The notes: a model not told the origin generated them from the sequence alone. 64,000 bases of DNA from CAVTQY01 sp963736975 (GCA_963736975.1 CAVTQY010000001.1:124001-188000), one strand, 5' to 3'. Counted from the first letter of the stretch, positions 8,046-16,757 are shown. Program-made: numbers and translations.

Positions 8046-8942
8046 ATTCTGAAGACGATCGTTCTCGGCTCGGGGGCAGGCGGCGGCGTTCCGCAATGGA
8101 ACTGCCGTTGCCCGGTGTGTGCCGAGGCCCGGGCAGGAGATGGCCGCGTGCGGTCGCGCACGCAGATGGGCGTGGCGGTCAGCGCCGACGCCGAGCACTG
8201 GTTGCTGATCGGCGCGTCCCCCGATCTGCGCCAACAGATTATGCAGACGCCGGCTCTCGCCCCGCGCAGCGGGCTGCGACATTCGCCCGTCACCGGTGTC
8301 GTGCTGATCAACGCCGATGTGGATGGGTTGGCGGGGCTGTTGGTGCTGCGGGAGTCGCATTCCTTCCGGCTATATGCACCGGCGGCAATCCATGCGGTCA
8401 TACACGATAATCCGATCTTTCGCGTGCTTGATCCCGCGCTTGTCACGCCGGTCGTGCTCGTCCCGCAGGAGGCGGCTGACTGCGGCAACGGCCTGACCGT
8501 GACGTTGCTCGCTATGCCGGGTAAAATCCCGCTCTATCTGGAAGATCGTGCTTCCGTGCAGCCTGAGCCGGGTCCGACTTTCGCCGCGTTGATCAAAGCG
8601 GGCGGGCGCAGCATCATCGTGGCGCCGGCCTGCGCCGAAATCACGGAGCCAGTGCGAGCCGCGCTCACACGCGCCGACACAGTCCTGTTCGACGGCACAG
8701 TGTTCACCGACGACGAGATGATCACCGCGGGGGTAGGGCACAAAACCGGCCGGCGCATGGGGCATGTGCCGATGTCCGGTCCGGATGGCTCGCTCGCCCG
8801 CCTGGCGGACCTACCATACCGGCGAATCTTTTTTCACATCAACAACACCAACCCGGTGCTGATCGAGGGCTCGCCGGAGCAGCGCGCCGTTGCCGCCGCC
8901 GGGTTCGAGATCGCCTATGACGGAATGGAGTTGCGGCCGTGA
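8046..8942 (+). CDS. pqqB: PqqB, PQQ biosynthesis metal-dependent hydroxylase (start codon unusual)
   Basis: 298 residues of the metallo-beta-lactamase-fold PqqB family, which acts on the cross-linked tyrosine during PQQ synthesis. The conserved N-terminus LKTIVLGSGAGGGVPQWNCR with RCPVCAEA is fully encoded from 8049, yet no ATG, GTG or TTG lies in frame before it. The codon aligning with the family's initiator Met is ATT at 8046. The first standard codon, GTG 8115, would delete the conserved Gly-rich segment. So either this is a rare AUU start or a base is wrong. It starts 11 bp after pqqA and its end overlaps pqqC by four bases. Confidence 0.9.
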   Translation: MLKTIVLGSGAGGGVPQWNCRCPVCAEARAGDGRVRSRTQMGVAVSADAEHWLLIGASPDLRQQIMQTPALAPRSGLRHSPVTGVVLINADVDGLAGLLVLRESHSFRLYAPAAIHAVIHDNPIFRVLDPALVTPVVLVPQEAADCGNGLTVTLLAMPGKIPLYLEDRASVQPEPGPTFAALIKAGGRSIIVAPACAEITEPVRAALTRADTVLFDGTVFTDDEMITAGVGHKTGRRMGHVPMSGPDGSLARLADLPYRRIFFHINNTNPVLIEGSPEQRAVAAAGFEIAYDGMELRP

Positions 8943-9679
8943 CGGACCTGCTCTCGCCAGCCGAGCTGGAGGCACACCTGCGCGAGATCGGTGCGCAGCG
9001 GTATCACAACCTGCATCCGTTTCATCGCATGCTGCACGGCGGGAAATGCACCAAGGGTCAGGTGCAGGCCTGGGCGCTGAACCGTTACTACTACCAGGCG
9101 ATGATCCCGTTGAAGGATGCATCCCTGATCGCCCGCTGTGAGGATCGCGACATTCGCCGCGAATGGCGCAAGCGGCTGGAAGATCATGACGGGAATGAAG
9201 GCGGCGAGGGCGGTATCGAACGGTGGCTGAAACTCACGGAAGGTCTCGGCCTCGATCGTGAGGCAGTGATCTCCACCCGGCTGCTGCTGCCCGGCACCCG
9301 TTATGCGGTGCAGGCCTATGTGCATTTCGTCCGCGAGCGCAGCCTGCTGGAAGCCATTGCCTCGGCGCTGACGGAGCTCTTCTCGCCGCAGATCATTACC
9401 GAGCGCCTGGAGGGCATGCTCTCGCATTACGACTACGTGACCCCGGAAACGATGGCTTATTTCCAGAAGCGCCCACCACAGGCCGAACGCGACGCCACCT
9501 ACGTGCTCGACTACGTCAAGGCGCATGCGCGTACACCGGAACAACAGCAGGCGGTTATAGAAGCGCTCTCTTTCAAGTGCGACGTGCTTTGGGCGATGCT
9601 GGACGCTCTGCACCACGCCTATGTCACGCCCGGCCTGATTCCGCCCGGCGCTTTCGTGCCGGCCCGCGCCGATGCCTGA
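8939..9679 (+). CDS. pqqC: PqqC, pyrroloquinoline-quinone synthase
   Basis: 246 residues, the cofactor-free oxidase that carries out the last ring closure and eight-electron oxidation to PQQ. The helical-bundle family is recognised from RYHNLHPFHRMLHGGKCTKG, then WALNRYYYQAMIPLKD, EGGIERWLKLTEGLGLD and the C-terminal FKCDVLWAMLDALHHAY. The GTG start overlaps the pqqB stop (GTGA), and its end overlaps pqqD by eight bases, showing a coupled operon. Length is normal for the family. Confidence 0.96.
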   Translation: MTDLLSPAELEAHLREIGAQRYHNLHPFHRMLHGGKCTKGQVQAWALNRYYYQAMIPLKDASLIARCEDRDIRREWRKRLEDHDGNEGGEGGIERWLKLTEGLGLDREAVISTRLLLPGTRYAVQAYVHFVRERSLLEAIASALTELFSPQIITERLEGMLSHYDYVTPETMAYFQKRPPQAERDATYVLDYVKAHARTPEQQQAVIEALSFKCDVLWAMLDALHHAYVTPGLIPPGAFVPARADA

Positions 9680-9959
9680 ACCCGCCGCACCTGCCGAGAC
9701 GGCCTGCCCGCGCCTTGCTCCCGGCGTCCGGCTGCATTTCGACACCCGCCGCCAGGCGTGGCTGTTGCTCGCCCCGGAACGTGTTATCGAAACCGAGCCG
9801 CCGGCGAACGAGGTGCTCAGCCGTTGCGATGGGAAACGTACCCTCGGGCAGATCATCGACGAGCTTGCTGCGATCTATACAGCCGAACGGGCCACCATCG
9901 CCGGCGATGTTGCTGATTTGCTCGCTGAACTTACAGCCAAACGTTTGGTGCTGCTGTGA
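9672..9959 (+). CDS. pqqD: PqqD, PqqA peptide chaperone
   Basis: 95 residues. PqqD is a small winged-helix-like RiPP recognition element that presents PqqA to PqqE. The pattern CPRLAPGVRLHFDTRRQAW followed by LLLAPERVIETEPPANEVL and a C-terminal DVADLLAELTAKRLV is typical. It overlaps pqqC and pqqE at both ends, keeping the chaperone in step with its partner enzyme. Confidence 0.95.
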   Translation: MPEPAAPAETACPRLAPGVRLHFDTRRQAWLLLAPERVIETEPPANEVLSRCDGKRTLGQIIDELAAIYTAERATIAGDVADLLAELTAKRLVLL

Positions 9960-11077
9960 CCGCCTTGCCGCGCCCGCTGGGACTGCTTGCCGAGCTCACA
10001 CATCGCTGCCCGCTTGCCTGTCCCTATTGTTCCAACCCACTTGCGCTGGAAGACCGTGCCGGCGAGCTGGACACTGCGTCCTGGGCTCGCGTTTTCCAGG
10101 AGGCCGCCGATCTCGGGGTGTTGCAGGTGCATCTATCCGGGGGCGAGCCGGCGTCGCGGCGCGACCTTTTGGATATTGTGGGGGCGGCGCACGCGGCCGG
10201 CCTCTATACAAATCTCATTACCTCGGGCATCGGGCTCGACGCGGATCGGCTTGCGCGTCTGCGCGAGCGTGGGCTCGATCACGTGCAGATCTCCATCCAG
10301 GACACCGAGCCCAACTCCGCGGATCGCATCGCCGGCTATCGTGGTGCCCATGTGCGCAAGCTCGCGCTGGCGCCGCTTGTGGTCGCGGCGGGACTTCCGC
10401 TCACCATCAACGTGGTTCTGCACCGTGCCAACATCGTCCGTCTGCCGGAGTTAGTTGCGCTTGCTGCCGATCTCCGCGCTGCTCGGGTGGAGATTGCGCA
10501 TGCGCAGTATTACGGCTGGGCTTTGCGCAACCGTGCGGCCCTGATGCCGACCCGCGCGCAGGTCGATGCGGCGCTCGTCGCGCTCGAACAGGCCCGTGGC
10601 CTGTATGAAGGACGGATGGTGATCGACGCGGTGGTGCCCGACTACTACGCGCGGCGGCCGAAACCGTGCATGGGTGGTTGGGGGCGACGCTCGCTTAATG
10701 TGACCCCGTCCGGCCGCGTGCTGCCGTGTCATGCCGCCGAAACGATTCCCGGCCTCGTGTTCTGGTCTGTCCGTGAGCACAGCCTGACCGACATCTGGAT
10801 CCGTTCGCCGGCCTTCCAGGCGTTCCGCGGTACCGACTGGATGCGCGACCCATGTCGCACCTGCGAACGGCGCGAAATCGACTATGGCGGTTGTCGTTGC
10901 CAGGCGCTGGCAATTGCCGGCGACGCGGCGGCCACCGATCCCGCCTGCGAGCTGTCGCCGTTGCACGATCTCATGACGAGGTTGGCGGAAGACGCGTCGG
11001 TCGCGGGTGACGTCGCGTATGCGTATCGCGGCCGCGATGGGGTTCCGGCGCGCGTGATCGAGCCGGCTGCTCTATAA
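9956..11077 (+). CDS. pqqE: PqqE, radical SAM PqqA cross-linking enzyme
   Basis: 373 residues. The radical SAM cluster motif is C18-x3-C22-x2-C25 (CPLACPYC). A C-terminal SPASM region is rich in cysteine (CHAAETIPG, CRTCERREIDYGGCRCQ) and binds auxiliary iron-sulfur clusters. The enzyme joins the Glu and Tyr side chains of PqqA. The GTG start overlaps pqqD by four bases and the TAA stop shares one base with the next gene's ATG. Confidence 0.96.
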   Translation: MTALPRPLGLLAELTHRCPLACPYCSNPLALEDRAGELDTASWARVFQEAADLGVLQVHLSGGEPASRRDLLDIVGAAHAAGLYTNLITSGIGLDADRLARLRERGLDHVQISIQDTEPNSADRIAGYRGAHVRKLALAPLVVAAGLPLTINVVLHRANIVRLPELVALAADLRAARVEIAHAQYYGWALRNRAALMPTRAQVDAALVALEQARGLYEGRMVIDAVVPDYYARRPKPCMGGWGRRSLNVTPSGRVLPCHAAETIPGLVFWSVREHSLTDIWIRSPAFQAFRGTDWMRDPCRTCERREIDYGGCRCQALAIAGDAAATDPACELSPLHDLMTRLAEDASVAGDVAYAYRGRDGVPARVIEPAAL

Positions 11078-12864
11078 TGGCCGCCGCAGAAGATTTCGCC
11101 CGCATCGGCGCCGCCGGTGCTCCCGCCTTTTCGCGCGACGGTGCGACACTGTTTCATCTGCGCGGGACCGGCTTGCCGCAGATCTGGGCGATGGATCTCA
11201 CCGGCGGCGTGGCGCGTCAACTGACGTTCCATGATGAAAAAGCTGCGTTTCTGCGCCGCTCGCCGGTGGACGATCGGCTTATCTATGGCATCGACCGTGG
11301 CGGCGATGAACGTCAGCAGCTTCTGTTGATCGACCCGGCGGAAGCACGGCCGCAGCCGCGAGCGCTGACAAACGATCCCGCCGTCATTCACGATTTCGGT
11401 GGCTGGTCGCCGGACGGTGCACGGATCGCCTTCGCCGCCAACGACCGCGACGAGGCGCATTTCGACGTGCACGTGCAGGACCTCGGTACCAGCGAGCGCA
11501 AGCGGGTTTATCGCGGCACGCATATCGTCAGCGTCGCCGGCTGGCGCGCCGATGGCGCGCGGCTCGCGGTTATCACCGATCGCGGCTATGGCAACATGTT
11601 GCTGTTGATTCTCGATCCCGCTACCGGCGACGTGCAGGAGATTCCGCAACCCGCGCCGGCAAATTGGCAGACCGTGCGCTGGTTGGGCGACGGACGCACG
11701 CTGCTAGCGCTCACTGATCATGGCGGCGCGGATCACCTTCGGCTCTGCCGCATCGACCCGGAAACCGGCTCCGTTTCGGTCGTCCACGCGGCTGCGGGGC
11801 GGGACGTGGAGGGCTGGGCGATCTCCCCCGACACGACACAGCTCGCTACGATAGAGAACGACCGCGGTTGGGCGACGTTGCGTGTCGGCGCGATGAGCGG
11901 CGAGCGGTCCGAAGTTATTGGGCTGCCGCGCGGGATGATCGCCGAGCCCGCTTTCTCCCCTGAGGGCACCCGGCTTGCCGTTACCGCGTCCTCTCCTGTT
12001 GAGCCGCCGGGCATCTGGCTGGTCGCGGAGGGGCGCGCTCGTCCCGTTTGGCGCCCGGACCCGCGCGAAGCGGGCATCGATCCGGCCGGTTTTATTCGGC
12101 CCGAGTTGGTTTCATGGGAAAGCCTCGACGCAAGGGAGATTTCCGGCTGGCTGTTTCTGCCGCCCGGACACAGACCTCACCCGGCTGTCATCTGGGTGCA
12201 TGGCGGCCCGGTCGGGCAAGCGCGGCCGAACTTTCGCCCCGACATGCAGATGCTGCTCGCGGCCGGCTTCGCCGTGCTGATGCCGAATGTGCGCGGCAGT
12301 TCCGGCTATGGCCGCGCCTTCGCCGAGAGCGACGACTTTGACAAGCGGCTCGACAGCGTCGCCGATCTCGCCGCGGCGCGTCACTGGCTGGCCGGGCATC
12401 CGGCAATCGATGCCGAGCGCATTGGCGTCATGGGCCAGTCCTATGGCGGGTTCATGGTGCTGTCGGCGATCACCGAATATCCCGAGTTGTGGCGTGCCGC
12501 CGTGGACTATTACGGCATCGCGGATTATACCACGCTGCTGGCCGGGACTGGGCCTTGGCGCCGGGCACATCGCGCCGCCGAGTATGGCGATCCCGCGCGC
12601 GATGCGGCGCTGTTAGACCGCATCTCGCCGGTCCAGCGCATCGATCGCGTGCAGACGCCGCTGCTTGTCCTGCACGGCGTACGCGATCCGCGTGTGCCGA
12701 TCGGCGAAAGCGAGCAGTTCGTCGCCGCGCTGCGCGAGCGGAGCCGCCCCGTCGAGTATCTCGTCTTCGACTATGCCGGACACGGTTTCATCCGTGCCGA
12801 GGACAAGGCTCGCGCCTATACCGCGGTGGCGGCTTTCTTCACCCGGTATTTCATGAACCGCTGA
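11077..12864 (+). CDS. S9-family prolyl oligopeptidase-type peptidase, in the position of pqqH
   Basis: 595 residues: an N-terminal beta-propeller of TolB/DPP-IV type (about 10-320) and a C-terminal alpha/beta-hydrolase domain. The catalytic triad is clear: S455 in GQSYGG, D537 in GVRDPRVP and H569 in AGHGF. No signal peptide is seen, so it is probably cytoplasmic. It is coupled to pqqE by TAATG. Pseudomonas aeruginosa carries an S9-type gene (pqqH) in the same operon position, so trimming of the modified PqqA peptide is a plausible job; the usual PqqF/G peptidases are absent from this window. Confidence 0.88.
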   Translation: MAAAEDFARIGAAGAPAFSRDGATLFHLRGTGLPQIWAMDLTGGVARQLTFHDEKAAFLRRSPVDDRLIYGIDRGGDERQQLLLIDPAEARPQPRALTNDPAVIHDFGGWSPDGARIAFAANDRDEAHFDVHVQDLGTSERKRVYRGTHIVSVAGWRADGARLAVITDRGYGNMLLLILDPATGDVQEIPQPAPANWQTVRWLGDGRTLLALTDHGGADHLRLCRIDPETGSVSVVHAAAGRDVEGWAISPDTTQLATIENDRGWATLRVGAMSGERSEVIGLPRGMIAEPAFSPEGTRLAVTASSPVEPPGIWLVAEGRARPVWRPDPREAGIDPAGFIRPELVSWESLDAREISGWLFLPPGHRPHPAVIWVHGGPVGQARPNFRPDMQMLLAAGFAVLMPNVRGSSGYGRAFAESDDFDKRLDSVADLAAARHWLAGHPAIDAERIGVMGQSYGGFMVLSAITEYPELWRAAVDYYGIADYTTLLAGTGPWRRAHRAAEYGDPARDAALLDRISPVQRIDRVQTPLLVLHGVRDPRVPIGESEQFVAALRERSRPVEYLVFDYAGHGFIRAEDKARAYTAVAAFFTRYFMNR

Positions 12865-13263
12865 TGCGCCGGCGTTGGTTCATCGGATCGCTCCCGACAT
12901 TTCCGTTACACCTACAGGACAGCCGGTTGTAGCTCCAGATTGCTGGCGAGCCTCGCCTTCAGGCCTCTGGCCGGGCCAATACGCAATGGACTTGCGATTT
13001 CGGAACGTGTTCCTTCTCCGCCGGCCGGCTAGCTCCGCAATCGGCGGCGCATCATCGGCAGAGGAAAGCCCGATCCCAGACAGATTCAGGTCTTGCGCAA
13101 TAATATTTCGCCATCAGCCGGAAGTGGCAAGGCTCGGGGTAGGCACTCCGCCGCCGCCTCTCCCTCAACGTAAATCACCCATCACTATCCAATTCTCCCA
13201 AGCCAATCCGCCATCAAATCAAAATCCCACCTCCCGCGATCCCTCCGAAAAACGTTCGTGCAA
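12865..13263. other. Intergenic region with no recognisable gene
   Basis: About 400 bp between the S9 peptidase and the first palindrome of the 32-bp array. Open frames exist but have no family-like sequence or ribosome site. The last 30 bases may hold a degenerate extra unit of the array: TCCCGCGA at 13232-13239 lies exactly 32 bp before the first TCGTACGA. The region is less GC-rich towards its right end. Confidence 0.5.
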
Positions 13264-13367
13264 TCGTACGACCCGGACACGAGCCAAACCACCAGTCGTA
13301 CGACCGGCAACGCCCCAAAACCGCCAGTCGTACGACCAGGCGCCCCCAAAATCGCCCGATCGTACCA
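13264..13367 (+). repeat. Array 1: four GTAC palindromes at exact 32-bp spacing
   Basis: TCGTACGA occurs at 13264, 13296 and 13328, and TCGTACCA at 13360: four sites with a step of exactly 32 bp. The 24-bp linkers are related, with a C-rich/AAAA core such as CCCCAAAACCGCCAG (unit 2) and CCCCCAAAATCGCCC (13343-13357, unit 3). The array ends 58 bp before the TTG start of the exported protein at 13425 and reads in the same direction. The linkers match those of the array at 61602-61737. Thirty-two bases is about three helical turns, placing all palindromes on one DNA face. The nature of the element is unknown to me. Confidence 0.85.
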
Positions 13368-13424
13368 ATTCAACCCCGCCCCGGCCGCCGCCTGCCTCCA
13401 GCGAAACTTGATCGGAGCGGTCCG

Positions 13425-13943
13425 TTGTTGCACGTCAACGGAATGCGAGTTTCGCTCGTTCGCTCCACCATGACCCTCGCCCTGGCGGCCGCGGCCAGCT
13501 TGACCGCTCCGGTGCCGACGCCGGCGCAGACCCCGCCGGCACCCGCAACCGCACCCGCGAAGCCGGCGGAGCCGTCCCCTCCGGTCAAGCAGGTCGCCCC
13601 TAACAAGGTGATCGCCCTGCTGGGCCAGCCGGTGACCGGCCCGCTCGGCAAGGTCGTCGGTCGCGTCGTGGACGTCCTGGTCGGCGGCAACGGCACGCCT
13701 GAAGCCGCGGTCATCGATTTCGGCGGCTTTCTCGGGGTCGGCAGCCGCAAGATCGCCGTCAACTGGAACACGCTGCACTTCAACCCGGGCGATCCGAAAT
13801 ATCCCGTCGTGCTCGACCTCATGCCCGCCCAGTTGCAGACCGCCCCGGACTACAAGGGCGAGAACAAGCCGGCGCCGGTCGTCGTCGCCCCGTGGGAGAT
13901 CATCCCCGCACCAGAACCGGCCAAACCGCCCTCCGGCCAGTAG
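13425..13943 (+). CDS. Exported protein with PRC-barrel-like domain
   Basis: 172 residues from TTG 13425, supported by GGAG at 13414-13417; ATG 13443 is an alternative. An alanine-rich signal peptide ends near AQT. Then come a proline/alanine linker (about 35-56) and a compact domain, VIALLGQPVTGPLGKVVGRVVDVLVGG and AAVIDFGGFLGVGSRKIAVNW, that fits the PRC-barrel fold. The tail is again proline-rich. Such exported proteins are common in Acetobacteraceae, but their role is unknown. It follows array 1 and lies two bases before an MFS transporter gene, so both may be expressed together. Confidence 0.72.
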   Translation: MLHVNGMRVSLVRSTMTLALAAAASLTAPVPTPAQTPPAPATAPAKPAEPSPPVKQVAPNKVIALLGQPVTGPLGKVVGRVVDVLVGGNGTPEAAVIDFGGFLGVGSRKIAVNWNTLHFNPGDPKYPVVLDLMPAQLQTAPDYKGENKPAPVVVAPWEIIPAPEPAKPPSGQ

Positions 13944-13945
13944 CA

Positions 13946-15208
13946 ATGCAGCCGGACGGTGCGGCCCCGTCGAGGCGGAGTCTCTACGCCCTCGATCTCC
14001 TGAACTTTTTCATGGCGGATGTGCAAACCGGTTTCGGCCCGTTCGTCGCCGTCTATCTCACCGCACATAAATGGACAGAGGGACAGATCGGGCTGGCGCT
14101 CAGCCTCGGCACCGTGGTCGCGGTCGTCAGCCAGATCCCGGCCGGCGCGCTCGTCGATGCGATGGCAACCAAACGGCTGGCTGCGGCGGCCGGCATTCTC
14201 GGCGTGATCGCCGCGGCGCTGCTGCTGGCGCTGAAACCGATGGAATTTCCGGTCATGCTCGCCGAACTGCTGCACGGCGCCGCCAGCAGCTTGTTCAACC
14301 CGGCCGTCGCCGCGATCAGCCTACGCCTTGTGGGCTATGCGGCCCTGGGCGAGCGGCTTGGGCGCAACGCTTCCTTCGCGTCCGCCGGCAGCGCCATAGC
14401 GGCCGGGGTGATGGGCGGCATCGGTACCTACCTCGCCGGTGCTTCGGTGTTCTGGCTGACGGCCGGGCTGGGCGTGCCCGCGTTGCTCGCGCTGTGGTTC
14501 ATCGCTCCGGGGACACACCGTGGTCTTGCGATGTCGCATCCGGCGTCCGCGGCCAGGGAGCAGCAGCGGCATGTGGACTGGCGCGGCCTGCGTCTGTTGT
14601 TCACCGACCGCCGCCTGCTCGCCTTCGCCGCCTGCGCCGCGCTTTTTCACCTGTCCAATGCAGCGATGCTGCCGCTGGCGGCCACGCAAGTGACCAGGGA
14701 GGCCGGGGATCTCGCCAACCTGATTATCGCCGCCTGCATCATCGTGCCGCAGGCGATCGTGACCGTCGCCTCGCCCTGGATCGGGCACCACGCCAATCGC
14801 TGGGGACGGCGGCCGCTCCTGCTGCTGGGCTGGAGCGCCTTGCCTATGCGCGGTGTGTTGCTCGCCCTGCTGCCGGGCCCAACTCTGCTGATTGCCGGCC
14901 AGGCGATCAGTGGCATCAGCGCGGCGGTGTTCGGCGTCATGCTGCCGCTGGTGGCCGCCGACCTCACCCGGGACCGGGGCCATTTCAACCTGTGCCTGGG
15001 CGTTTTCGGCGTCTGCGTCTTCGGGGGCGCGGCGATCAGCACGTCGATGGCGGGCTGGATCGCCGATAATGTGGGCTATGTGCAGGCTTTCCTGGCGCTG
15101 GCCGCGTGCGGCCTGATCGGCACCCTGTTGCTTTGGGCTGCGATGCCGGAAACCGAGCCACCGGAGATTCGAAATCTGCCCGCCCGGCCGGTGCCGAGCA
15201 GCTTCTGA
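13946..15208 (+). CDS. Major facilitator superfamily transporter
   Basis: 420 residues from ATG 13946, which lies two bases after the previous stop. About twelve membrane helices are visible. MFS loops are marked by DAMATKRLAAAAGI after helix 2 and NRWGRRPLLLLGWSALPMRG in the second half. The N-terminal LYALDLLNFFMADVQTGFGPFVAVYL is typical of MFS proteins of the drug or metabolite exporter kind in this group. The substrate is not predictable. It is convergent with rpsU, with one base between the stops. Confidence 0.85.
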   Translation: MQPDGAAPSRRSLYALDLLNFFMADVQTGFGPFVAVYLTAHKWTEGQIGLALSLGTVVAVVSQIPAGALVDAMATKRLAAAAGILGVIAAALLLALKPMEFPVMLAELLHGAASSLFNPAVAAISLRLVGYAALGERLGRNASFASAGSAIAAGVMGGIGTYLAGASVFWLTAGLGVPALLALWFIAPGTHRGLAMSHPASAAREQQRHVDWRGLRLLFTDRRLLAFAACAALFHLSNAAMLPLAATQVTREAGDLANLIIAACIIVPQAIVTVASPWIGHHANRWGRRPLLLLGWSALPMRGVLLALLPGPTLLIAGQAISGISAAVFGVMLPLVAADLTRDRGHFNLCLGVFGVCVFGGAAISTSMAGWIADNVGYVQAFLALAACGLIGTLLLWAAMPETEPPEIRNLPARPVPSSF

Positions 15209-15209
15209 G

Positions 15210-15413
15210 CTAGAAGCCTTCGCGCTCCAGCCGCTTGCGCTCCAACTTGCGGGCCCGGCGCACGGCCTCTGCAGCCTCGCGTGCCCGGCGTTCCGACGGC
15301 TTCTCATAATGCCGGCGCAACTTCATTTCGCGGAAAATCCCCTCCCGCTGCATTTTCTTCTTGAGCGCTTTCAGCGCCTGATCGACGTTGTTATCACGTA
15401 CCAGAACTTGCAC
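15210..15413 (-). CDS. rpsU: Ribosomal protein bS21
   Basis: 67 residues beginning MQVLVRDNNVDQALKALKKK, the standard alphaproteobacterial S21 start, from GTG 15413 with AAGGAG upstream. The C-terminal RRHYEKPSERRAREAAEAVR and a basic end are also typical. S21 is a small subunit protein involved in initiation. The gene is divergent from def and the COQ9-type gene, an arrangement so common that the latter was once named the rpsU-divergent protein. Confidence 0.95.
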   Translation of the reverse strand: MQVLVRDNNVDQALKALKKKMQREGIFREMKLRRHYEKPSERRAREAAEAVRRARKLERKRLEREGF

Positions 15414-15549
15414 TTGGCCGCCTTCTCCTTCTGCTGCGCGCCCCGCCTGCCGGTGAGGCATCGCGCCGCTCCCGCAACGCGAGGACGGGGCTATACCACG
15501 CGGGGACAGGCTCGCCAAACCCGAACCAGGCGCCTATCTCGTCACTGAC

Positions 15550-16083
15550 ATGGCCATCCTCAAGATCGCCCGGATGGGGCATCCGGTGTTGCTGCAGCGC
15601 TGCGAACCGGTCGCCGACCCAGGCACCCCGGAGATCCGTCGGCTGGTTGCCGACATGATGGAGACTATGGAGGACGCGCCCGGCGTCGGCTTGGCCGCGC
15701 CGCAGGTGCATGTGCCGTTGCGACTCTTCGCGTTCCGCATCCCCGGCGAGCGCAAGAGCGACGACCCCGAGGACCAGCCCGCGGACAACTCGGTGCTGAT
15801 CAATCCGGAGATCGAGTTGCTGACCGAGGAACGGGTGCTGCGGTGGGAAGGCTGCCTGTCCATCCCTGGCCTCCGCGCGGCCGTGCCGCGGGCGCCGCGC
15901 ATCCGTTATCGTGGCCTCGACACCGAGGGGCGGGTGATCGAGCGCACGGTCTCGGGCTTTCATGCCGGGGTGATCCAGCACGAATACGATCACCTCGACG
16001 GCATTCTTTACCCGATGCGGATGACGGATTTCCGTCTGTTCGGCTTCAATGAGGAGCTGAACCGGCTGGCGACGCGGGGATGA
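15550..16083 (+). CDS. def: Peptide deformylase
   Basis: 177 residues with all three deformylase motifs: GVGLAAPQ (45-52), EGCLS with metal ligand C102, and HEYDHLDG with ligands H144 and H148 and catalytic E145. It removes the formyl group from new N-termini. The insert at about 66-80 (GERKSDDPEDQPADN) is longer than in type 1 enzymes. Its end overlaps the COQ9-family gene by four bases (ATGA). Confidence 0.95.
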   Translation: MAILKIARMGHPVLLQRCEPVADPGTPEIRRLVADMMETMEDAPGVGLAAPQVHVPLRLFAFRIPGERKSDDPEDQPADNSVLINPEIELLTEERVLRWEGCLSIPGLRAAVPRAPRIRYRGLDTEGRVIERTVSGFHAGVIQHEYDHLDGILYPMRMTDFRLFGFNEELNRLATRG

Positions 16084-16757
16084 TCGCCCCGCCCGAACGC
16101 AGTCCGGAACGCGACGCGGCGCTGACGGCGCTGCTGCCCAACGTGCCGTTCGAGGGCTGGACGTTCCACGCCCTGCGAACCGGCCTGAAGGCCTCCGGCG
16201 CCGATCCGCGCGATGCCGAGATCCTTTTTCCCGCCGGGGCAGCTGACATGATCGAGGCTTGGTGCGACCTCGCGGACCGGCGAATGGAGCAGGAGGCGGC
16301 GGAACTCGATATCACGGCACTGCGGATATCCGCCCGCGTGCGTGCGGTGATCGCACTCCGGCTGCGGCAGAACCGGGGACACAAGGAGGTCATCCGGCGT
16401 GCGGTCGCCGCACTCGCCTTGCCGGGCAACGCGCGTACCGCCGCCCGTTGCACCGCCCGCACGGTCGATGCGATCTGGCACGCCGCCGGCGACCGATCGG
16501 CCGATTTCTCCTGGTACACAAAGCGGGCGATCCTGACCGGCGTGTGGAGCGCCACCCTGCTCTTCTGGCTGCGCGACATCAGTGAGGACGACGCGGCGAC
16601 ACTCGCCTTTGTGGACCGGCGCCTTGCCGATGTCGGACGGATCACGCGACTCCGGCGGGGGATCGAGCGTGTCTTCCGCCGGCCCGGCGCTACCGCTGCT
16701 CCGGGAACAGCGACAGCAACCCGGCCGCAGTCGCCTCGCAGCGCCCCCGCTCGGTAA
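16080..16757 (+). CDS. COQ9-family ubiquinone biosynthesis protein
   Basis: 225 residues. The family was formerly called the rpsU-divergently transcribed protein and is related to mitochondrial COQ9, a lipid-binding helper of ubiquinone hydroxylation with a TetR-like fold. Hallmarks are LLPNVPFEGWTFHALRTG near the start, the middle IWHAAGDRSADFSWYTKRAIL and the late LFWLRDISEDDAATLAFVDR. It is coupled to def by four bases. Its last 68 bases overlap the convergent mtnA gene, an unusually long overlap; the C-terminal tail after about residue 200 is low-complexity. Confidence 0.88.
   Translation: MIAPPERSPERDAALTALLPNVPFEGWTFHALRTGLKASGADPRDAEILFPAGAADMIEAWCDLADRRMEQEAAELDITALRISARVRAVIALRLRQNRGHKEVIRRAVAALALPGNARTAARCTARTVDAIWHAAGDRSADFSWYTKRAILTGVWSATLLFWLRDISEDDAATLAFVDRRLADVGRITRLRRGIERVFRRPGATAAPGTATATRPQSPRSAPAR

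Noticed and set aside
8115..8942. pqqB starting at GTG 8115
   Set aside because: It would delete the conserved GSGAGGGVPQWNC segment found in every PqqB.
12875..13411. 178-residue open frame in the long intergenic region
   Set aside because: Composition is proline/serine/arginine-rich without motifs, it crosses the repeat array and it has no ribosome site.
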